From NCBI RefSeq assembly GCF_036013955.1, contig NZ_CP107903.1, positions 3,844,001 through 3,908,000 of the forward strand: a stretch of DNA of 64,000 nucleotides, in the 5' to 3' direction. Under the pieces are notes generated by a model that was given only the letters and a program-made list of their open reading frames with translations, was not told where the DNA came from and searched no databases. Source of the DNA: Streptomyces sp. NBC_00459 (GTDB lineage: Bacteria > Actinomycetota > Actinomycetes > Streptomycetales > Streptomycetaceae). The position numbers were made by a program, and so were the translations under genes. Shown here one piece after another: positions 7,606 to 15,950 of the stretch (position 1 is the stretch's first letter; every line of letters starts with the position of its first letter).

Positions 7606-8427
7606 CTATCGGCCCGCGCCGCCCCCGAACAAGCGCTCCAGCACCACCGCGATCCCGTCGTCCTCGTTCGAGAGGGTGACCTCGTCCGCCACTGCCCTGA
7701 GCTCGGGATGGGCGTTGGCCATGGCGACCCCGTGGGCCGCCCAGTCGAACATCGGGATGTCGTTGGGCATGTCACCGAAGGCGATGGTGGCGGCCGAGGT
7801 CAGCCCGAGATACTCGGCCGCCAGCGCGAGCCCCGTCGCCTTGGTGATGCCGCATGGCTGGAGTTCGACGGTGCCCGGCCCCGACATGGTGACCGTCGCG
7901 AGGGAACCGACCGCTCCACGCGCCGCAGACGCCAACTCGTCGTCGGACAGGGACGGGTGGCGCAGCAGCACCTTGCTGATGGGCGCGGCCCACAGATCGT
8001 CCCGGTGCGGCACCCGTACGGCGGGCAGCGTCGGGTGCGGCATCAGGTACCCGGGTTCGATGAGCGTGAGCCCGTCGACGCCGTCCTGGTCGACGGCGGC
8101 GTACACCTGACCGACCTCGGCCTCGATCTTGCCGAGCGCGGTCTCCGCCAGCTCCTGGTCCAGGGTCACCGACCACAGCAGACGGTCGGCACCGGCGTCG
8201 TACAACTGCGCCCCCTGCCCGCACACCGCGAGCCCTCCGGCACCGAGGTCGTCGAGCAGCGGCCGGACTCTCGGAGCCGGCCGTCCCGTCACGACCAGAT
8301 GCCGGGCACCTGCGGCCGTGGCACGCGCCAGCGCGGCCCGCGACCGGTCGGAGAGCGTGTCGTCGGCACGCAGGAGCGTTCCGTCCAGGTCCGTGGCGAT
8401 CAGTGCGTATGAGGTGGGAGCGGCCAT
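7606..8427 (-). CDS. HAD-superfamily hydrolase, Cof type
   Basis: A 273-residue cytoplasmic phosphatase of HAD subfamily IIB (Cof-like). Motif I is DLDGTLL near the N-terminus, with the nucleophile and acid/base Asp. Motif II is VVTGRP, motif III includes the Lys of ITKATGLALAA, and motif IV is GDMPNDIPMF. The C2-type cap lies between motifs II and III. Sugar phosphates, FMN or PLP are common substrates in the family; the actual one is unknown. The ATG at 8427 starts 14 residues before motif I; a longer frame upstream would add about 100 low-complexity residues with no family match, so I left it out. Confidence 0.85.
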   Translation of the reverse strand: MAAPTSYALIATDLDGTLLRADDTLSDRSRAALARATAAGARHLVVTGRPAPRVRPLLDDLGAGGLAVCGQGAQLYDAGADRLLWSVTLDQELAETALGKIEAEVGQVYAAVDQDGVDGLTLIEPGYLMPHPTLPAVRVPHRDDLWAAPISKVLLRHPSLSDDELASAARGAVGSLATVTMSGPGTVELQPCGITKATGLALAAEYLGLTSAATIAFGDMPNDIPMFDWAAHGVAMANAHPELRAVADEVTLSNEDDGIAVVLERLFGGGAGR

Positions 8428-8675
8428 GATCCAGAGAATACGGACCGTTCGACCCATCGGTCTCCGTCCGAACCGGACGACGTTCGTTCTCCCTCCGGCA
8501 ACAGCCCCCGTGTCTGCGCCAGTTCCTGCCACAGGCACTGGCGCGGGCACTGGCGCAGACAGGCACGAGCAGCCCGACGACGCGGTACGGCGAAGCCCTG
8601 GTTCACAAGATCGAGCGAGGCACGCGTTGACCGGGCGAACCAGAACCCGAGCCCTGTCTCTGCCCCACCCGCGCC

Positions 8676-9998
8676 CTACGCGTGCGCCGCCAGATGCCCC
8701 GCCAGCCTCGGTGACGCGAACTCCGTACCGCACACGAACCGCATCACCGGTCCGTACGAAGCGGCCGCCGGCAATCCCGTGAAGTACAACCCGGGTACGG
8801 AGGACTCATACCCGGTACCGAGCCTCGGCGTCCCCCGGCTCACCGCCAGCTCCGTCCGCAGCTCGTGCCCGAGGAAGTCCATCGCGGCTATGTCGACGTG
8901 GTAGCCGGTCGCGGCTATGACATGGTCGGCCGACAACTCCCGCGTCCGGCCGCCGAGTTCCCGCACGGTCAGCACCGGCCGGCCGCCTGCGAATCCCACC
9001 CCGCTCCCCGAACCGTTCGCCTCCACCGCACCGTTGGTGCCCTTCTCCCTCTGCGCCTCGGCCGCCCGCGGAGCCGCCGCGCCCTCCGCAGCCCCCGCAA
9101 CGCCCGCCCGGACTATCCGCGCGACCTCGCTCACCTGCACTTTTCCTTCGAACCGGTCGCGCAGCCACCATGCCCCGAGCGGTCCGAGGACCCGGCGTAC
9201 CAGGTAGTGGCGGGCCTGGGCCGGGAGGTAGCGGTAGGGGTGCGGATAGTAGGTGAGCGCCCAGAGCGACCACGCGTTGCCGAACGGTGACTCGGGCCGC
9301 AGTCTGGGCTGCTGCCACGGGGGCGCGCCGAAGGCCACGCGGCCGGTCCCCCGCGACACCACCCTTACCTGCGCTCCCGCCTCCACCGCCAGCGCCGCCG
9401 TCTCCAGCGCGGACTGGCCCGCGCCTACGACGATCAGCTCCCTGCCCGCGAACCGGCTCAGGTCGTGGTGCTGCGAACTGTGGGACACCGGTCCTGTGGG
9501 CGAGGGCCCGTCCGGCACGGCGCTCGCCAGTTCCGGGGGCAGATGCGCGAACCCCGACAGCCCTGTCGCCACGACGACCGCCCGCGCGGTGAACAACTCG
9601 CCCGAGTCCAGCTTGAGTTCGAAGCCACCACCGCTGCCGGCGCCCTTGTGCCGCCGGTCCACGGACACCACCCGCACCCGCTCCAGCTCGGGCACCAGCC
9701 GCTGCTGGAACCACTCGCCGTACGCGATGAAGGTCTCCACCGGGACGATGTCCTCGTCAGTGACCAGCCGGCGCACCCCCACCGCGTCGCAGTAGTCCGC
9801 CAGGGTGTGACCACGCTGCGGGGCATCGATGCTGGATGCCGCCGGCGTCGACTTCAGGAGCATCCCGGCGGGCATGTGGTCCCGCCAGCTCACCATGGGC
9901 TCGCCGAACACTCGCACCGGAATGCCCCGCGCCCGCAGATGCGCGGCGGTGGACAGACCGAACGGTCCCGCGCCGATAACCGCTACCGGATGATTCAC
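8676..9998 (-). CDS. flavin-dependent monooxygenase-like oxidoreductase
   Basis: A 440-residue two-dinucleotide-binding flavoprotein similar to flavin monooxygenases and lysine/ornithine N-hydroxylases. The FAD site is VAVIGAGPFGLSTAAHL at the N-terminus. The NADPH site is LIVVGAGQSALETAALAVEAGA near residue 185, preceded by the FMO-like HSSQHHDLSRFAGRE. An ATGY motif (VIAATGYHVD) lies near the C-terminus. A low-complexity Ala/Glu/Gly insertion sits near residue 310. The GTG at 9998 follows GGGAGGG; an upstream ATG at 10142 would run through a tandem repeat and overlap the ATP-grasp gene. It follows the ATP-grasp gene by 107 bp and probably modifies the same unknown metabolite. Confidence 0.78.
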   Translation of the reverse strand: MNHPVAVIGAGPFGLSTAAHLRARGIPVRVFGEPMVSWRDHMPAGMLLKSTPAASSIDAPQRGHTLADYCDAVGVRRLVTDEDIVPVETFIAYGEWFQQRLVPELERVRVVSVDRRHKGAGSGGGFELKLDSGELFTARAVVVATGLSGFAHLPPELASAVPDGPSPTGPVSHSSQHHDLSRFAGRELIVVGAGQSALETAALAVEAGAQVRVVSRGTGRVAFGAPPWQQPRLRPESPFGNAWSLWALTYYPHPYRYLPAQARHYLVRRVLGPLGAWWLRDRFEGKVQVSEVARIVRAGVAGAAEGAAAPRAAEAQREKGTNGAVEANGSGSGVGFAGGRPVLTVRELGGRTRELSADHVIAATGYHVDIAAMDFLGHELRTELAVSRGTPRLGTGYESSVPGLYFTGLPAAASYGPVMRFVCGTEFASPRLAGHLAAHA

Positions 9999-10033
9999 GA
10001 AGTCCCTCCCCAGGACGCTGCTTAGCCACTTCG

Positions 10034-10081
10034 TGTTGCTCTGTTGCTCTGTTCCCCTGTTGCACTGCTGCTCTGCCGCTA
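10034..10081. repeat. six tandem 8-bp units between ATP-grasp and monooxygenase genes
   Basis: Six consecutive 8-bp units with consensus TGTTGCTC: the first two are identical, and the following four differ by one to three bases. They lie in the 107-bp gap upstream of the monooxygenase GTG. Such arrays can change length by slippage and might alter translation or transcript read-through; this is not shown. Confidence 0.5.
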
Positions 10082-10105
10082 TCGCCCAACCGCCCACCCC
10101 TGCTG

Positions 10106-11374
10106 TCAGCCACCGCCGTTGCCACGACGGCTGGTCCGCCACAGCTGATACAGATGCTTCGCGCCCGGCCGCACGAAGCGGGCGAGCATCGTGAGGAACG
10201 GCAGCGGATCGTCACCCGCGAGCCAGGCCAGTTCCGTCCCGCTCGCCCGGGTCGGCGCGTGCGGCGTCGTGTAGCCGCTGCGCCGGTAGGCCAGGAGGGC
10301 GGGCAGATCGATGTTCTCCACGATGTACCGGTGCCCGGCGCGCTGTTCCCCCTCCGGAACGGTGCGGCCGGTCAGATCGAGATGCATGGCCCGGACGACG
10401 TCCACCCCGGCCTCGCTCTCGAAGAGCCGGAACTGGGCGCCCATCCGCGGGTTGAAGTCGAGGAGCTTGTACTGTCCGTCGCGCCGGTCGAAGCGCAGGT
10501 CGAGGTCGATGATTCCGGTGAAGCCGATCTGCTTGATAAAACGCGCGGCGAGGTCCGCGAGTTCCGGATTGTCGACGACGTACGCATTTGCTGTCATTCC
10601 TGCGTGTGGCGGCCATGAACGGACCTTCACGCCCGTGAACAGCGCGCGCGGGTTCGAGTCCGCGTCGAAGTAGGCGTGCACGATCCAGTCCTCGGCCTCC
10701 TCCCGGGGCAGGTACTCCTGAAGGATCACGCCGGGACGCTCACCCCAGTCGCGCGCCAGGGACAACAGTGCTTCCCGACTCGCGATGCGCGTAGTGCCGC
10801 TGACGGCGGGCCGGGCGCGCCGCACGAACGCCTCCCGGTTCTTGGCCACCACCGGGAACCGTGCCGTCCGCGCGAACCGCTCGATGTCGTCGTACGACTG
10901 CGGGAAGGAGGCGGCCGGAGTCGGTATGCCGTGCTCCACGCACAACTCGTGCAGCCCCTGCTTGCTGGCGAGCCGGCGCGGCAGTCCCGCTTCCACACGC
11001 GGGAAGAGAAACGCGTCGCCCAGTTCCTTCTGCCGCTCGGCGATCAGTACGGCCGCCTCCTCGTCCGTGGGAACGAGGACGACGGGACGCCCGATCCGCT
11101 TCCCGATCCGCAGCAACCCCTCGACGAGCCGGTCCGGTTCCTCGGTCCCGGTGGTCGGCCAGACGAACGCGCGCCGCAGATAGCGCGACGAGGCCGCAGG
11201 CGTGTAAGGGTCCTCGGTGATCGCGTACATCGGAACGCCCAGCCGCCCCAGGCTGCGGATGGCCCCGACACCTCCGTGGTGCAGCGGATAGTCACCGAAC
11301 TTCACGATCAGCGCCGGCACGGCATGGTCGGCCGAAAACGGCACACTGCTGTTCCTGGCCACGGGTCCCCCCAC
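10106..11374 (-). CDS. ATP-grasp ligase-like protein
   Basis: A 422-residue ATP-grasp enzyme, the fold that joins a carboxylate to an amine or thiol through an acyl phosphate. FPVVAKNRE near residue 175 is the ATP-binding Lys strand. GVILQEYLPREEAEDW near 215 gives the E-Y hinge. IIDLDLRFD and KLLDFNPRMGAQF near 290-315 are the metal-binding Asp/Glu-Asn block typical of carboxylate-amine ligases. The N-terminal domain begins PALIVKFGDYPLHHGGVGAIRSLG. The product and substrate are unknown. The gene is transcribed with the downstream monooxygenase, suggesting ligation plus oxidation of one small molecule. Members of this family also occur in peptide tailoring and capsule synthesis. Confidence 0.8.
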   Translation of the reverse strand: MGGPVARNSSVPFSADHAVPALIVKFGDYPLHHGGVGAIRSLGRLGVPMYAITEDPYTPAASSRYLRRAFVWPTTGTEEPDRLVEGLLRIGKRIGRPVVLVPTDEEAAVLIAERQKELGDAFLFPRVEAGLPRRLASKQGLHELCVEHGIPTPAASFPQSYDDIERFARTARFPVVAKNREAFVRRARPAVSGTTRIASREALLSLARDWGERPGVILQEYLPREEAEDWIVHAYFDADSNPRALFTGVKVRSWPPHAGMTANAYVVDNPELADLAARFIKQIGFTGIIDLDLRFDRRDGQYKLLDFNPRMGAQFRLFESEAGVDVVRAMHLDLTGRTVPEGEQRAGHRYIVENIDLPALLAYRRSGYTTPHAPTRASGTELAWLAGDDPLPFLTMLARFVRPGAKHLYQLWRTSRRGNGGG

Positions 11375-11443
11375 GTGTCCCCCCTACGGACCGGCCCCAC
11401 CCCGTCCATGTCCCCCAAAGGACGCTAAGCCGGAATCACCCAC

Positions 11444-11466
11444 TCCGGACAAGACCTATCCGGACA
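11444..11466. promoter_or_regulatory. direct repeat TCCGGACA in divergent promoter region
   Basis: Two identical copies of TCCGGACA, at 11444-11451 and 11459-11466, start 15 bp apart between the divergent ATP-grasp and fumarylacetoacetase genes. It is a candidate operator for either gene; no regulator is identified. Nothing else is recognised in this 190-bp gap. Confidence 0.3.
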
Positions 11467-11566
11467 TTACGAACTCTTTAGGCACTGGGAACACTGCCCT
11501 GAGCCCACAACTCACCCGTAACCTGTGGCGCGACCACATGGCCACACGAGAGCGAGGCAGCACCCC

Positions 11567-12781
11567 ATGCCCCCCTTCGATGTCCCCGAGGGCGACCCCT
11601 TCGGCCCGCACAACCTCCCCTACGGTGTGTTCTCCCCGGCCGGCTCCACGGACCGCCGGGTCGGAGTCCGTCTCGGCGACCATGTCCTGGACGCGGGCGC
11701 CGCGGCCGTCGCCCTCGGCTCCCCCTACGTCTCCGTACTGGCCCGCCCCACCCTCAACCCCCTTCTCGCCGCGGGCCGCACGACCTGGTCCGACATCCGC
11801 CGCGCCCTCACGGCCTGGGTCACCGTCCCGTCCCACCAGGACACCGTCGCCCCGCTCCTGCACCCTCTCTCCTCGGTGACGCTGCACCTTCCCTTCGAGG
11901 TCGCGGACTACGTCGACTTCTACGCCTCCGAGAACCACGCCCGGAACGTCGGCCAGATCTTCCGCCCCGACGCCGCGGACTCCCTGACCCCCAACTGGAA
12001 GCACCTGCCCATCGGTTACCACGGCCGCTCGGGCACGGTCGTGGTCTCCGGCACGGAGGTCGTACGCCCGTCGGGTCAGCGCAAGGCCCCCACCGACCCG
12101 GCCCCGCTCTTCGGCCCGTCGGTCCGTCTGGACATCGAGGCGGAGGTCGGCTTCGTCGTCGGCACGCCGTCGTCCATGGGCAGCCCTGTGGCCCTGTCCG
12201 CCTTCCGGGACCACGTTTTCGGCCTCTGCCTACTGAACGACTGGTCCGCCCGCGACATCCAGGCCTGGGAGTACGTCCCGCTGGGCCCGTTCCTCGGCAA
12301 GTCCTTCGCCACGTCCGTCTCGGCGTGGATCACGCCGCTGGACGCTCTGGAGGATGCCCGGATCGCCCCGCCTGCCCGTACCCACCCGCTGCTTCCCTAC
12401 CTCGACGACGCCGAAGAGGAGCCGGGCGGCTACGACCTACGTATCTCCGTCGCCGTGAACGGCCACACCATCTCCGAGCCCCCCTTCTCCACCATGTACT
12501 GGACGGCCGCACAGCAACTCGCCCATATGACCGTCAACGGTGCCTCTCTGCGCACCGGCGACCTCTACGGCTCGGGCACGGTCAGCGGCCCCACCGAACG
12601 AGAACGCGGTTCCCTCCTCGAACTCACCTGGAACGGCACCGCCCCCCTCGACCTCCCCACCGGCAAGCGCACCTTCCTGGAGGACGACGACGAGGTCACC
12701 CTCACCGCCTGGGCCCCGGGTCCGAACGGCACCCGCGTAGGCCTGGGCGAGGTGACGGGCAGAATCACTCCGCCGAGCTGA
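11567..12781 (+). CDS. fahA: fumarylacetoacetase
   Basis: A 404-residue hydrolase that splits fumarylacetoacetate to fumarate and acetoacetate, the last step of tyrosine/homogentisate breakdown. The small N-terminal domain starts DPFGPHNLPYGVF. The catalytic domain has DYVDFYASENHARNVG with metal-binding Asp and the conserved His, GYHGRSGTVVVSG, EAEVGFVVG, LLNDWSARDIQAWEYVPLGPFLGKSF, and the C-terminal NGASLRTGDLYGSGTVSG. All of these are typical, and the length matches bacterial enzymes. The ATG at 11567 has GAGGC upstream; the ATG at 11538 is out of frame. Other tyrosine-pathway genes are not in the window. Confidence 0.95.
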   Translation: MPPFDVPEGDPFGPHNLPYGVFSPAGSTDRRVGVRLGDHVLDAGAAAVALGSPYVSVLARPTLNPLLAAGRTTWSDIRRALTAWVTVPSHQDTVAPLLHPLSSVTLHLPFEVADYVDFYASENHARNVGQIFRPDAADSLTPNWKHLPIGYHGRSGTVVVSGTEVVRPSGQRKAPTDPAPLFGPSVRLDIEAEVGFVVGTPSSMGSPVALSAFRDHVFGLCLLNDWSARDIQAWEYVPLGPFLGKSFATSVSAWITPLDALEDARIAPPARTHPLLPYLDDAEEEPGGYDLRISVAVNGHTISEPPFSTMYWTAAQQLAHMTVNGASLRTGDLYGSGTVSGPTERERGSLLELTWNGTAPLDLPTGKRTFLEDDDEVTLTAWAPGPNGTRVGLGEVTGRITPPS

Positions 12782-12889
12782 GCGCAGCGCCGGGAACAGC
12801 GCGCGGGGCAGGCGATCCGGCGCCGGGGAAGAGAACCGGACTCGCCCCCAGCCCCGCCCCGCGCCCTCCCCCGAAATCGAGTCCAGCCC

Positions 12890-14956
12890 CTACATCCAGT
12901 CCTCCGGCTCGGGCTCCATCTCCATCTCGGGCCAGTCGTCCGGCTCCGTCCGGTCCGGCTGCGGCCCTGATTTCGCGACTGCGGTGTCACCGCCAGGGGA
13001 GCCTGGCGCGGTCCCCGCTCCGGACACCGGCGCCCCGCCCAGCGCGGCGAGCGCCTTCAGCACGCCCTCCCCGTACGTGGCGAGCTTCTTCTCGCCCACC
13101 CCGCTGATTCCGCCCAGCTCGGCGACCGACTCGGGCCAGACACTGACGATCTCCCTGAGTGTGGCGTCATGGAAGATGACGTACGCCGGAACCCCCTGCT
13201 CACGAGCCTGTTCGCCGCGCCAGGTCCGAAGTGCCTCGAACGCCGGCTGCAGCTCCGTGGGCAACTCGGCCGCCGCTGCCGCCGCTTTGGCCTTCCGCTC
13301 GCCCCGGCCGCCGCCTCCGGACGACTTCGCGGTCGCCGCCTTCTTCGGTTCCTTCCGCATCGGCACGTCCCGCTCGCGCCGCAGCACTGACCCGCTCTCC
13401 TCAGTCAGCACCAGCGTCCCGTACTCCCCCTCGACCGCGAGGAGTCCCTGCGCCAGCATCTGCCGTACGACCCCGCGCCATTCGCCCTCGGTCAGCTCCT
13501 CGCCGATGCCGAACACGGAGAGCTGGTCGTGGTCGAACTGGATCACCTTCGCGGTCCGCCGGCCCAGCAGAATGTCCACGATCTGCACCGCGCCGAACTT
13601 CTGCCGCCGCTCACGCTCCAGCCGCCACACCGTCGACAGCACCTTCTGCGCGGCGACCGTGCCGTCCCAGGTGTCCGGCGGCACCAGGCACGTGTCGCAG
13701 TTGCCGCAACCGCCCGGCTCCGGGTCCTGCCCGAAGTAGGCGAGCAGCTGACTGCGTCGGCACTGCACCGTCTCGCACAGCGCCAGCATCGCGTCCAGGT
13801 GCGCGGCGGACCGACGCCGGTGCGCCTCGTCGCCCTCACTGCCCTGGATCATCTTGCGCTGCTGTATGACGTCGTTCAGTCCGTACGCCATCCAGGCCGT
13901 GGACGGCAGTCCGTCGCGCCCCGCACGGCCCGTCTCCTGGTAGTAGCCCTCGACCGACTTGGGCAGGTCGTAGTGGGCGACGAACCGGACGTCGGGTTTG
14001 TCGATGCCCATCCCGAAGGCGATGGTCGCCACGACGACGAGGCCGTCCTCCCGCAGGAAGCGCGACTGGTGCGCCGCACGCGTGCCCGCGTCCAGCCCCG
14101 CGTGGTACGGCACCGCCTGCACGCCGTTGGCCGACAGGAACTCGGCCGTGCGCTCCACGGAGTTGCGCGACAGGCAGTAGACGATGCCGGCGTCGCCCGC
14201 GTGCTCCTCCTTCAGGAAGGACAGCAGTTGCTTCTTGGGGTCGGCCTTGGGGACGATCCGGTACTGGATGTTGGGCCGGTCGAAGCTAGCCACGAAGTGG
14301 CGGGCGTCCGGCATGCCCAGCCGCTGGGTGATCTCCTGGTGCGTCGCGTGCGTGGCCGTCGCCGTGAGCGCGATCCGCGGGACGTCCGGCCAGCGCTCGC
14401 CCAGCAGCGACAGCGCCAGATAGTCGGGCCGGAAGTCGTGTCCCCACTGCGAGACGCAGTGCGCCTCGTCGATGGCGAAAACAGCGATCTTCCCGCGCGA
14501 GAGCAGGTCCAGGGACGACTCCAGCCGCAGCCGCTCCGGAGCCAGGTACAGGAGGTCCAGCTCACCGGCCAGGAACTCGGCCTCCACCACCCGGCGCTCG
14601 TCGAAGTCCTGTGTGGAGTTCATGAACCCGGCCCGCACGCCGAGCGCCCGCAGGGCGTCCACCTGGTCCTGCATCAGCGCGATGAGCGGTGAGACGACGA
14701 TCCCCGTACCCGGTCTGACCAGGGACGGAATCTGGTAGCAGAGCGACTTGCCGCCGCCGGTCGGCATGAGGACGACGGCGTCGCCGCCCGCCACCACATG
14801 CTCGATGACGGCCGCCTGCTCGCCGCGGAAGGAGTCGTACCCGAAGACCCGGTGCAGCGTGGCCAGTGCCTCGCTGCCCTCCGCCCCGACCGCTCCCGGA
14901 CCCTCGCCGGCTTCCGTCATCACACCTGACCCGCCCATCACGCTCATCGCGCTCAT
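12890..14956 (-). CDS. recQ: ATP-dependent DNA helicase RecQ
   Basis: A 688-residue 3'-5' DNA helicase for recombination and fork repair. Helicase core: motif I MPTGGGKSLCYQIP, DEAH box in AIDEAHCVSQWGHDFRPDY (which also holds the RecQ aromatic-rich loop), motif III LTATAT, and motif VI QETGRAGRDG. The zinc site is GCGNCDTC together with an upstream Cys. The winged-helix domain follows, then an HRDC domain near residues 540-620 and an acidic tail ending EMEPEPEDWM. The ATG at 14956 follows GGGGGACAC; several further ATGs lie within 15 codons, so the start could be slightly downstream. It converges on fumarylacetoacetase. Confidence 0.95.
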   Translation of the reverse strand: MSAMSVMGGSGVMTEAGEGPGAVGAEGSEALATLHRVFGYDSFRGEQAAVIEHVVAGGDAVVLMPTGGGKSLCYQIPSLVRPGTGIVVSPLIALMQDQVDALRALGVRAGFMNSTQDFDERRVVEAEFLAGELDLLYLAPERLRLESSLDLLSRGKIAVFAIDEAHCVSQWGHDFRPDYLALSLLGERWPDVPRIALTATATHATHQEITQRLGMPDARHFVASFDRPNIQYRIVPKADPKKQLLSFLKEEHAGDAGIVYCLSRNSVERTAEFLSANGVQAVPYHAGLDAGTRAAHQSRFLREDGLVVVATIAFGMGIDKPDVRFVAHYDLPKSVEGYYQETGRAGRDGLPSTAWMAYGLNDVIQQRKMIQGSEGDEAHRRRSAAHLDAMLALCETVQCRRSQLLAYFGQDPEPGGCGNCDTCLVPPDTWDGTVAAQKVLSTVWRLERERRQKFGAVQIVDILLGRRTAKVIQFDHDQLSVFGIGEELTEGEWRGVVRQMLAQGLLAVEGEYGTLVLTEESGSVLRRERDVPMRKEPKKAATAKSSGGGGRGERKAKAAAAAAELPTELQPAFEALRTWRGEQAREQGVPAYVIFHDATLREIVSVWPESVAELGGISGVGEKKLATYGEGVLKALAALGGAPVSGAGTAPGSPGGDTAVAKSGPQPDRTEPDDWPEMEMEPEPEDWM

Positions 14957-15246
14957 CGTCGTGTCCCCCGTACGTCGCGCCTCGACCACTGCGTCCACCA
15001 TAGGGGCCCGTACCGACAGCCCCGGAGTTATCCACAGGCCGCCCCGCCACACCTCCGTCCCGGTGGCACCGGGCCGCTCACCCGGACCGGGGTGTTCAGC
15101 CCAATGGGCCCTTCGTGTGGCGCCCCCCAAAACCCCGGGACATGCTGCTCGGGCGGGACGAGGGGAGGCCCGCCCAACGGACCGGCGCCCCGCGCGCCTC
15201 TTGGACCGGCGCCCTTCCACGCGCCTCTCCCGCTCTAGGAGTCACC

Positions 15247-15888
15247 ATGCGCTGCCGCCAGCTCAAGGTCGCCGTCGCCCTCGCCACGGCCGCCGCATCC
15301 CTCTCCCTGGCCGTCGCCCCCGCGCACTCCGCGCCGGGCGACCCCGTCGACCCCACGGTCTGGACCCAGCTGGCCAAGACGCTCGAAAGCACGGCGAAGT
15401 ACCAGTACGCCCCGTTCGCCGTCACGGCCGGCTACAAGCCCGCCTTCTGCTCGACCCACCCCACGCTCGGCGGGATGGGCTTCCACTACATCGACAAGAA
15501 CCTCTACGGTTCACTCGATCCGGCGAAGCCGGCCGCACTGCTGTACGAGGACAGGGCCGACGAGGACTGGATGGACGAGGTGTCCGACGCGAGCTGGGTC
15601 GACGACCTCGACGCGCTGGACGGGGGCGCTCCCGCTGTCGTCACCCCGAGCGCCTCCGCCGAGTCGCGCAGGCTCGTCGCCGCGGAGTGGATCGTGGTGG
15701 ACAAGGACCAGAACCTGGCAACCGACGACGACCGTCCCAGCATGTTCGGTGTCCCCTTCGACGGTCCGATGCTCGGCCACGAGCCGGGCATGCCGATCCA
15801 CTACGACCTGCACGCCTGGGTCTGGAAGAAGAACCCCAACGGCATGCTCGCCCGCTGGAACCCCACGGTGACGTGCCCGACTCCGTGA
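15247..15888 (+). CDS. secreted protein of unknown function
   Basis: A 213-residue exported protein. Residues 1-28 form a signal peptide ending in AHSAPG. The mature part has GGMGFHYIDKNLYGSLDPAKPAALLYE, MFGVPFDGP and a C-terminal block YDLHAWVWKKNPNGMLARWNP. I recall similar blocks (GGMGxHY, LHAWxWxxNPxGMxxxWNP) in uncharacterised secreted proteins of many bacteria, with no assigned activity. The conserved His and Trp residues and the two Cys could bind a metal or haem, but this is a guess. The ATG at 15247 has TAGGAG upstream. It is divergent from recQ and convergent with nuoN, with a strong terminator. Confidence 0.75.
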   Translation: MRCRQLKVAVALATAAASLSLAVAPAHSAPGDPVDPTVWTQLAKTLESTAKYQYAPFAVTAGYKPAFCSTHPTLGGMGFHYIDKNLYGSLDPAKPAALLYEDRADEDWMDEVSDASWVDDLDALDGGAPAVVTPSASAESRRLVAAEWIVVDKDQNLATDDDRPSMFGVPFDGPMLGHEPGMPIHYDLHAWVWKKNPNGMLARWNPTVTCPTP

Positions 15889-15890
15889 AA

Positions 15891-15932
15891 CGCGTTGGGC
15901 CCCGGTCCACAAGGAGACCGGGGCCCAACGCG
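15891..15932. terminator. strong bidirectional terminator after nuo operon
   Basis: A perfect 17-bp stem (arms 15891-15907 and 15916-15932, starting CGCGTTGGGCCCC) with an 8-nt loop lies between the convergent secreted-protein gene and nuoN. It should stop transcription of both. Confidence 0.85.
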
Positions 15933-15950
15933 ATCCGTGAAACCTACTGA

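Noticed and set aside
8515..8570. Repeated ACTGGCGC motifs upstream of HAD gene
   Set aside because: Two or three imperfect copies, no symmetry, no clear role.
9999..10142. Upstream start for the monooxygenase
   Set aside because: It would translate a tandem repeat and overlap the ATP-grasp gene; the GTG at 9998 has a clear ribosome binding site and begins the FAD fold.
10645..10665. Possible tRNA T-arm (GGTTCGAGTCC)
   Set aside because: It lies inside the ATP-grasp coding sequence, and no acceptor, D or anticodon arms can be found around it.
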